Shown: positions 57,601 to 64,000 of the stretch, in pieces
Numbering within the stretch: the stretch's first letter is position 1
How the letters are laid out: the number at the start of each line of letters is the position of its first letter
Assembly: GCF_022458985.1 (NCBI RefSeq)
Contig: NC_061790.1
Span: forward strand, 14,736,397 to 14,800,396
From: Mugil cephalus
Taxonomy: Eukaryota; Chordata; Actinopteri; Mugiliformes; Mugilidae
DNA: 64,000 nt
Direction: 5' to 3'
Notes under the pieces: generated by a model
What the model was told of the DNA's origin: nothing
The model's database searches: none
Seen by the model: the letters and a program-made list of their open reading frames with translations, nothing else
Position numbers and translations under genes: made by a program

Positions 57601-59634
57601 TTAATCAACAGTAGCTAGTCACGCTTCCCTACCATGGATCTAAGCCCTGAGGGAAGCAGAGACTTTTGCATTCAGGGCCCCCAAAAGTGAAGAATGTGGA
57701 CAGTGCATGTAAGAGGATTAAGGGATTTTACCAAATATAATAAAGAGGAGACAGGGTCAGAATAAGAGAAGGTACCTGTTTGTTTTTGATTATAGTCCGC
57801 TTTTGGGGGGTGGCCTTTGCTTCTGAATTTGGATTTAAATGTTCTTAGACTTTAAGTCCAATGTAAGTGTCCAACGGTAACACACATCTCGGACTTAAAT
57901 GGGACACAACAAGCCCTTTTAGGAACACTCATCTGATTAAATATATATAAAGATTTCCCAACACAGGTGCGATATACTTTGTGTACTTTGTGTGGAGCAA
58001 CAATAAGCGTCTTCGTGTTCTTCCTGACTTCTGCGTAATTCTGTAAAGACTCTTAAAATAGGCTCGCTCCATCTTAATAACCAGAATCAGGGCAGTCATT
58101 ATGACTGACATCCCTCTAAATAGACATTCCTCCGGTGAGGAACTGCAGACTATTGGACATCAGATATGTAATGAGTACAATAAATGCATGTAATGAAGGA
58201 ATGTGGATTTCACCGCATAATCTAATTTCCACAGAGGTTCCCTTTGCCTGCATTCTGTTTCACAATGCCAGTCGCGAACTCGTGTGACTGTACACGTAGT
58301 ACAGTATAGTACACATACCACCACAGCCCGTACAACAATAAATCCATTTAATTAAATCCCTTCTTCATTCTCTCGCGAATATCACGTCCTTAGCTGCGTT
58401 TTTAAACTGCATTAAATGCTCCTCCTGGTGAATCTGCCGAGCACCGAGCACGGATGAACTACACATGTGAGCTGAATGACAATTCACTCCACGCACGCAA
58501 AACTTAGACCCTGTCGTGGGTTTAGATGCGGTGCCCTCGCTGCGTTGCTCCCGTGGATGCTGCCACCACGGACGGCGACCTGTCTGCTCCCTGGACAATT
58601 TACACACAGTGTTCGCAGGAAGCTGCTTATCATCCATCTTCCATTACGGTCTCTAAAGCTTTTTATCAGCCTCTGGTTGGTCAGAATTCACCGCCTAATG
58701 ATAGGGCAGATAAGATGTGTGAAATTGCAGGAAGGTGTCCGCGGTGTCTGTCAGTGCTGGTGACTACTACTGCTGCGACCACTGAGTCTTAGTGGCTTTG
58801 TTAGATGAAAACACTCCCGTGAAGAGAGGATGGGAGCTCTGTCAATCATGCTGCACGGTGCAATATTGCTCAGAGCCATGCAAGATTAAGTCTGCCTTTA
58901 TTCTCATGTGTAGTGTGGCACAGATGCAGCATTAAGAGTTCAACAGTATCTCACTGCATGGATATTTGAAGACTGTATAAGCTGGAAAAAAAATTCTATA
59001 TTTCCAGTCTTCCCGGTCCACATTTTATCTTTAACATTCCCTCTACAGACCTGTTAACGGACAGTTTCTAGTGTAACAATGTGTTATATGACATGGAATG
59101 TATCCACTAAGGTCAAATTCTGTTCACTTATACACAAACACACTCGCATACAGACTTGTTTAGGATCACTCTCCCCTTAACTGTGGATACTGCCCAAACA
59201 GTAAACAGCCTTACCTTAAACATTATTTATCCGTGTTAGTGTGTAAACAGCCTGCCGCTTAAATGTACCCGTGATGCAATTAAGTATACACAACACACAA
59301 ACTGTGGTGTGGCTCTTCCCCCAGGTACGAGGTGTCTCCAGGGCTGAACTGAAAGTTTTGCCGAGACAGATTCATCCGTATCAATATCAACTTCTGCTCA
59401 ATCATTTGGTGCGTTTTAGTTGGATTTCTAGTTTCCAGGTTGATTCAACATTGCTCTGTTTTTACACACAAACACAATCACACACACGCAGGAGAGGGAA
59501 AGCCCGCACGTAACAGCGGCGAATTTTAAACGTTCGTGGGCTTTACGCGCGACTCTCAACTTACTTACAACCAGCAGGTAACAGCCTGCGCCGATGTCCA
59601 GCGCCGGCGACAGAGTGGAGGCGTAGATATCCAT
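45681..59634 (-). CDS. OPN5-family (neuropsin-like) non-visual opsin
   Basis: Seven-helix retinal-binding G-protein-coupled receptor. Exons on the minus strand: 59565-59634, 50340-50633, 47547-47875, 45681-46037; they join without a stop to 349 aa. The chromophore lysine is K275 in [15 protein letters not shown], followed by the NPxxY motif. C86 and C164 form the expected disulfide. E158 in [10 protein letters not shown] matches the bovine rhodopsin E181 counterion site, while the E113 position is Tyr, as in OPN5. TM6 has CWTPYG. The residue after C164 is Ser, unlike the Cys that gives chicken Opn5L1 its thermal cycle. Oddly, the TM3 E/DRY triplet is V110-R111-F112. [19 protein letters not shown] and the exon layout point to the neuropsin group (opn5/6/7/8/9 or Opn5L2-like); I cannot fix the subclass without a tree. 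Introns are 8.9, 2.5 and 1.5 kb and full of transposon remains. Exon 1 requires the downstream member of a tandem donor pair. Confidence 0.9.
46369..47281 (+). mobile_element. TTAA-flanked transposon relic with perfect 14-bp inverted termini (opsin intron 3)
   Basis: AGGGGACATGAAAC at 46369-46382 and its exact reverse complement at 47268-47281. The left side is preceded by TTAA (46365-46368) and the right side is followed by TTTA, a one-base variant, as expected of a TTAA target duplication. The interior has GGCATGGTCTGCATTGCTCC at 46524, readable as MVCIAPGC, a possible THAP finger start that soon meets a stop. TTAA plus THAP would fit the Kolobok superfamily; the THAP part is weak. Confidence 0.6.
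48126..48500 (+). repeat. dispersed repeat, long copy
   Basis: The first 80 bp parallel 36058-36150. The continuation (CAGACTACATCTGTATGTAG, GGATTGCCCACGACTCGTGT, GTTCGCCAGACGTTTAC) reads like a recurrent fish element. Non-coding; class and right end unknown. In opsin intron 2. Confidence 0.45.
48543..48789 (+). repeat. short interspersed repeat, copy 2
   Basis: Collinear with 33322-33582: ATAGCGTCAAATAA, GACACTTGAACA, CCCATCCACTAGCATGGAGG, TACTGCAGCCAG, CACCAGGGGGAGCTCCACAT. It ends TTTACAGTCTATGCC. In opsin intron 2. Confidence 0.65.
49732..49995. mobile_element. Tc1-derived MITE, copy 2 (opsin intron 2)
   Basis: Begins TACACTGATCAGCTACATCA and shares CAGACAGGAGACTTGAATAA, TTCTGCTGGGAAACT and CCATAGGCCCCAAAGGCC with the other two copies. 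The right terminus is decayed, so the end is approximate. A short GATA run (49717-49730) abuts the left end. Confidence 0.55.
51403..52045 (+). pseudogene. Tc1-like transposon relic, lineage E (probable parent of the MITE)
   Basis: Nucleotide words of a fish Tc1 transposase in order: TGACAAGGGCCAAATAGCGA, GGTCAGAGCATCTCCAAAAC, GACAGGGTCATGGGAGCCCA, AAGAAGGTGGTCTGGTCTG, TGATGCTTTGGGTAATGTTA and TTTCAGTAGGATAATACATC. The frame is destroyed by stops and indels. The 3' third seen in the MITE copies is missing here. Confidence 0.7.
52706..53043 (+). mobile_element. Tc1-derived MITE, copy 3 (best preserved)
   Basis: Termini TACACCAATCAGCCAAAACA and TAATGTTATGCCTGATCAGT + GTA are inverted repeats. 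The interior keeps Tc1 3' coding words (AAGGTGTTGACCTGGTCTCC, GGGATACATTGGAACACA, TTTTGGAGGCACAAGGG), showing origin by internal deletion of a transposase gene. Shares its body with 29754-30002 and 49732-49995. Confidence 0.8.
53757..53772. repeat. (TA)n microsatellite
   Basis: A short run of about eight TA units in an AT-rich stretch of opsin intron 1. Confidence 0.7.
53985..54250. repeat. hAT-like non-autonomous repeat fragment
   Basis: CAGGGGTTTTCAACATTTTT, CAGGTCAAGGACCGCGCATT and GGGACCCCCTACCTACTATA resemble the ends of a widespread vertebrate hAT MITE group. The right end was not found. No coding capacity. Confidence 0.45.
55585..55772 (+). repeat. diverged local duplication, unit 1
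   Basis: Collinear with 56525-56768: ACCATTAAAGC, CAGCTGTC, CACTAAACATACTAA, CACCGCTTAATAAGGG / CACTTAGG, TACTGCACCC and CAAGTGGTGG-TA-AGGGAG appear in the same order in both. Confidence 0.55.
55780..56198 (+). mobile_element. LINE 3' end with TTCTGA tail
   Basis: An AT-rich 3' segment ends in GGGGATAAATAAAGATTTTT followed by (CTGATT)n / TTCTGATTCTGATTCTGAT, the simple-repeat tail of several fish LINE families. It interrupts the local duplication between unit 1 and unit 2. The 5' limit is uncertain. Confidence 0.55.
55867..55906. repeat. perfect 18-bp stem, 4-nt loop hairpin
   Basis: Arms 55867-55884 and 55889-55906 are exact reverse complements around the loop TCCT. It lies inside the LINE 3' segment. 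Confidence 0.95.
56215..56430 (+). mobile_element. LINE (L2/CR1-like) 3' end with GATG tail
   Basis: A frame from 56243 contains [20 protein letters not shown] and [10 protein letters not shown], matching the C-terminal end of a fish L2/CR1-type reverse transcriptase (RWRDYISRLAW...ERD-W--LL), followed by a (GATG)n tail at about 56404-56427. The upstream reverse transcriptase is absent, as in 5'-truncated copies. Confidence 0.65.
56525..56768 (+). repeat. diverged local duplication, unit 2
   Basis: Pairs with 55585-55772, about 950 bp upstream. Directly before it, 56435-56500 also matches 56830-56905 (AGAAGGCC-CACT-GGGGTA, CCCCTCACTGCTTAATC), so several units are shuffled here. Confidence 0.55.
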
Positions 59635-62600
59635 GGAGAGGGTGGTCGGTGGCCGGGGTGAGAGGGAAGAAAAGGCGAGGTGCAGAAAAGTCAAAATGCG
59701 ACGCTGCGGATGCGTCCCCGTGTCAGTTCCATCTGTCCTCGGGAGAGGAGAGGAGCGGAGACGCACGAGACTGGAGCCTTGCGCCTATAGCGTGCGCTAT
59801 GTTGCCAGGGAGATCGTGCGTAAAGGGCAGGGCTACCATCCGCGTCGTGTGACCAGGGTGAAATTAGCTTAAGTACCAGTCAATATAAGCAGCCCACTAC
59901 CATGAGCATGACTATTAAAAGTACTTTAAAACATACTTACTGCAACTGCATTCTAAACTTAATACACATTATCAACTTTACAGGACAAATACGTGTATCA
60001 AGACTCCAAGACTAATTAATTAATGCGATATTTTGAATAGTGATGCTACTATCTCATTGCCTTCATGCAGTACACCACATGGATAACCTCTTAAATATTT
60101 CAACTTCGTGGTTATGTGACAGCTGCTACTGAGGATGTGTAATCTTTAATTCAGACTCAGCAAGTTGGTGTTGGGGGAAATGATTAATTCAGACACTCCG
60201 CATTAGGTATACACACCCATTTTATTCTTACTGCTTCTTCTTCTTCTTCTTCTTCTTTTCCCTGGAACTTAAATTTCAAGTTTTAAGCGTCATTTTTGAT
60301 AGTTTTACTTTAGTTTGTGGGCATATGCACAGACACCATGGTCGATGAGGGGGACAGTCTGCTCTGTCATTTACTGCCACTGTGAAGGGAGTTGGCAGCT
60401 GCTTTGCTCCTTTCGCCATGGAAGCGTGAGTCATAGTTGTCACAGTACATTATACTTTCAATTAAACATCGCTACCTCAATTAAACCTCAGTCATCAATT
60501 ATTTTGAGGGTGGTTAACAACTGTTGCCAATGCATATCTCTTTGAGTAGCACAATTAATCAAAGCAAACCACTCAGACAAAAGACTTTTCAGATAGGATT
60601 TTGACCAAAAAAAAAGAAAAGAAAAAAGATTGAATATTTCTCTTTTGTTTTCCAATGTCAGTGTCTTCTGTCACAGCAGACTGTTGTGCAGACTCTGTGA
60701 CCCCCGCTGTCCAGATGGTCTTCCAAGAATCAGCGTTTAACAGCCAGCTGCAGGGCAGAGTGCAGAGGCAGTGTTGCTTGTTAGCGTGTTGGCGGTGCGA
60801 TTATCCCAGGTTGTCAGAGTTGAAAAGGCTTCCCTCTGACAAGAATAAAGAGCAATTTGAAGAGAGTCAGTGGGTGTTGGCTTGGCTGTGATGTGGAGGT
60901 GTCAGGTGTTAATTGGAGTGTTTATGTGAAAATGTGTCAGACGCATGTGGAAAGGCATCCATAACATTTGATTCCTCTGACACCTTGAGCAGAACCCAGC
61001 TCATATGGAGAGACCCATTACCTTTATGCCTGCTGGTGAGAGAGACAGAAAAAGAGAGAGAAGAGAGCAGCAGGATGGGAGGGTATTGAAAGGAAGATGG
61101 AGAAAGGGCACACGACTTTGAACATGCTAGTATCACGCAAATGCGTGAACAGTAATAGAGAATAAATTAGAGGATAGGAATTTGGTGCAAGAGAGAGGAG
61201 ACTCAAGAGAGAGGAGACTGGAGAACAGATACTCTGTTCTCAGTGCATCATCCCCCAGCAACCTGGGCTTATAGCAGCATAAGGGATGGTTCAGTGTCAT
61301 CCCTCTATTGGGATGATGAGCTTAAAGTGGAGGAATATGATCTCAAACAATAATCAGGACTGTTCCAGGACGATCGTGAGGAACTGACCACAGAGTAAGC
61401 CTGTTGCATTGAAGGTACCCTGTGTCCTGTGGTGATGTCACCGTCAACAAGTGCTGTTTAGTATACGTTTGATGGTTTTCAGAGAGACACATTGCATCTA
61501 TCCTGCAGGCGCGTGTCATCAAGTGTTTACAGCTCCCTTTCCTCCCCCTCCTCCTCGGAGCCGACACCAGTTTTAAAGCTGCTCTTAGCAGCTCCTCTAA
61601 ATGAATGCTCAATTCAGTGTCCAGGTGTAATGTGAAGGATGCTGCTTGTAGCGATTAAAGATGTATTATCGTCCCGCTCTATATTTCCCCTTGGCTACTT
61701 TAATAACCTGCAACGCTCTGACAAACCCAGTGTACACCACCTGCCTATTGAATGAAGGCAGACAGACAGAGTTTGCCGCTAGCTGGAGAAGACTGCGAGT
61801 CATTTAGCCACTAAGCAGCCTTTCTTCGAGAGAACCAAAAGAGGCTGGCGTAACAGGCGCTAAGGGGCCAACTCTTATCTTGCAAGGCAGCTGGATTCTC
61901 GAGAGATTAATGAAAGATGCATATTATCGCGACAGGTTCCACCTTGCCAGGTTTCCGATTATCTGCTTGTGCTGAACTGTGTAATGCACGGGATAGATTC
62001 ACAGTTTACACAAACCCTGCATTCAAGCAACAAAGACGCTGAAGTTGCCAACACAAATGATTTCCTTTGGAACAGCTGGAGCTAAGAGACACTCAGAGTC
62101 GATCTTGGCATGCATGTATTAACAATTGCAAGATCAATTTGATACACAGGTGAATACACCTATAGTGAGTTCATTATTTTATTTTATTTATTTATTTTTT
62201 TTTTTTTAAAGAGAAATTCAAGCAAAAAATAAAAACTGAGATAGAGCGCAGAGCAATGAATCCAATCCCTGATAAGGAGCCTTCCAATACCGAGACCTCA
62301 AGTGGCCAATACCGATGAGATCTGAGCGCTTATGCCTGGGGATGCATGTGGAATCACACATCCGGGCCACAGGTACTCAAAGCTGGATTTGAACAGGGCC
62401 ATATATGGCTTTTTTAAGTGTATGTAAACCCAGCACTGGCTTATTAGTCTATAGTCTAGTTCATCTGGTTGCGTAACCATAATGCGCAACCTCAAGAAGA
62501 TTATATATATATAAAAACAGTCTATTTCTGTGTTTTTGCATCCAGTTTAGACAATCATAGCCATTTGCATTTCTACCCATTTACATTCAGCTGCGTTACC

Positions 62601-64000
62601 AACAGTGTATGATGTACAAAAACTGGTTGCAAGGAGCTGAAATGGAAACACAAGCAGAAGAGATTTTCCTCGCCAGAGCTCGGATCAATAAGGGCACATC
62701 TGAGTGAGCGGCGGAGAAATGTGGAGCAGTGCAAGGCTTAAGTTAAAGTAAGAATATGAGATTAGGATGATGTAATGTAAGGCACAAAATAACACTCATG
62801 TAAAAGCTTATAATGTGTTTAATGTAGACCGTGGAGTTATATTCAAATTTTTATGTGTGTATGAAGCTACACTAATTCCAAAGTTCTTTTGCTTTCCCCT
62901 GATGTATTTAGCTTCCAAATGCTAAAACAGTTCAATGGTAATATTACTGACTGGTCAAAACTGCTAGCCTCCCCCTCCTTTAAAATACACTACAATAGTG
63001 TATAATATCAGAAGGTCATAGAACGTGAGTACGCAGAGGATTGAAGTTATATTTTTTCTTCTGTCTATTTGATGTGGTTTGTGCATTTTTGTCACTGCAT
63101 AAAATGGGTCGATGTGACATCTCTATTGTAACCTTCTACCTAAATGGTTTCTGTTTGACCACAGTAGATGAGGCAAGGTGGGCAGAGAGTTGTGAATGCT
63201 TTGCTTTGGTGTCTCTACTTTGTTTTTCAAGGACACAATATACGTAGATGCAGCCCCCATGGCTGTGCACCCATCTCCCATCTTGGATTTGCTTATAGAT
63301 ACGCAAACGAAGAACAATGCACAGGTCGGCAGAGGCGAAGCAACCAGGCTTGATATACAACAGCAAACACAGTAGATTTGTAAAACATGTTATAAAACAC
63401 AACACTAATAGGGGTGGCAGGGGCATTAAGAGGTGTAGTGGTACTTAAATGCCCTTGAGCAATTAGTTAAGGTGTTGACATTCTGACACACTGACAGACT
63501 AGTAGCCGCTAATGACTGTTTCTTTTGTCTTTTGCTGTGCAGAAGAACATGCTAATGAACACAGTTATTTATGGTGCTCGGTTTGAAAGGCCAGCGTGTA
63601 GGATTTAGAAGAAATGTTTTCATTAGTGGTCTTTATAGACTCGATGTGTTTCTTGTTATATGCAAGACCCTTTTTTACGTCAACATATTGGACATAGTAG
63701 TTTCTACTGCATGCTTGGAATGGGGTATTTAATTGGTAGCAATCTGTAACCTCACCACTAGATGCCACTAAATCCCCCATGCTGGCTCTTTAAGGTTAGG
63801 TAAAATGTTAACTCCTGTATGGTTTCTATAGCATGTGTAAAATGCCGGGCTGTTTGGAATTCGTGGGTGTCAACATGGCTAAATGTTAGCTTGATAAACT
63901 GCCTGAATTTCCATTCTGTTTCACTTCATTAACTGACATTGTGTTGTTGTAACTAGATTCCTTGCTATGAGTTGGAGAGTTTTCGTTACGCTCCAAAATA
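59635..64000. other. opsin upstream flank, no gene recognised
   Basis: The first few hundred bases are the opsin 5' UTR and promoter on the minus strand; the block around 59,500-59,840 is the most CpG-rich of this flank. Nothing beyond simple repeats was recognised further right. Confidence 0.5.
60234..60258 (+). repeat. (TTC)n microsatellite
   Basis: About eight TTC units upstream of the opsin gene. Confidence 0.8.

Larger units (their letters stand above)
50634..59564. other. opsin intron 1, 8.9 kb, repeat-rich
   Basis: Between the tandem donor at 59559-59568 and the acceptor at 50634-50635. It holds a Tc1 relic, a MITE, hAT-like and LINE remains and a local duplication, listed separately. 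Between 57,050 and 59,560 I see no recognisable element or gene. Confidence 0.6.

Noticed and set aside
45681..59634. Opsin as a pseudogene because E/DRY is missing
   Set aside because: All exons are open, splice sites are good and the chromophore and structural residues are intact, so lack of E/DRY alone is not evidence of decay.
45681..59634. Opsin as an Opn5L1-type self-regenerating receptor
   Set aside because: The residue after the conserved disulfide cysteine is Ser, not the Cys that forms the retinal adduct in Opn5L1.
59635..64000. Further gene upstream of the opsin
   Set aside because: Open frames are short, lack homology and no chain of splice-compatible exons was found.

Overview
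This is eukaryotic nuclear DNA, almost certainly from a ray-finned (teleost) fish. The genes are split by GT-AG introns, the proteins are vertebrate families, and the non-coding DNA carries teleost-style Tc1-like transposons, MITEs, short interspersed repeats and LINE 3' ends. No bacterial, viral or CRISPR feature was seen. All exon models below were built by hand from splice sites, reading phase and family knowledge; no search was run.

Layout. 1-2486: upstream intron of mfsd2b with a decayed THAP-bearing DNA transposon and a fish interspersed repeat. 2487-8912 (+): the last nine coding exons of mfsd2b (sphingosine-1-phosphate transporter family); the 5' exons lie left of the window. 10811-13946 (-): wdcp, convergent with mfsd2b. 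15286-23584 (+): complete fkbp1b (FKBP12.6), divergent from wdcp across a 1.3 kb gap that carries a ZNF143/THAP11-type promoter motif. 25329-38809 (+): complete mmut (methylmalonyl-CoA mutase, 754 aa, 12 coding exons). 45681-59634 (-): a complete four-exon OPN5-family (neuropsin-like) opsin of 349 aa. 59635-64000: opsin upstream flank with nothing recognised beyond a microsatellite.

The order mfsd2b-wdcp-fkbp1b matches the human 2p23.3 neighbourhood. mmut and OPN5 are both on human 6p12 but not beside this trio, so the window joins two blocks that are separate in human. The genes do not form one pathway: mfsd2b exports a lipid signal, wdcp is a poorly known WD-repeat protein, fkbp1b is a calcium-release-channel accessory and proline isomerase, mmut works in mitochondrial propionate breakdown, and the opsin is a non-visual light receptor.

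The accessory content is mobile DNA. There are five decayed Tc1-like transposases from at least four lineages, three copies of one Tc1-derived MITE, a TTAA-flanked element with perfect 14-bp inverted termini, a long foldback in an fkbp1b intron, LINE 3' ends and a diverged local duplication in the long first intron of the opsin. I found no undescribed multi-gene system. The observations most worth a second look are the VRF motif in place of E/DRY in the opsin, the mixed FKBP12/FKBP12.6 residue set in fkbp1b, the foldback, the tandem splice donor in the opsin and the putative promoter elements.
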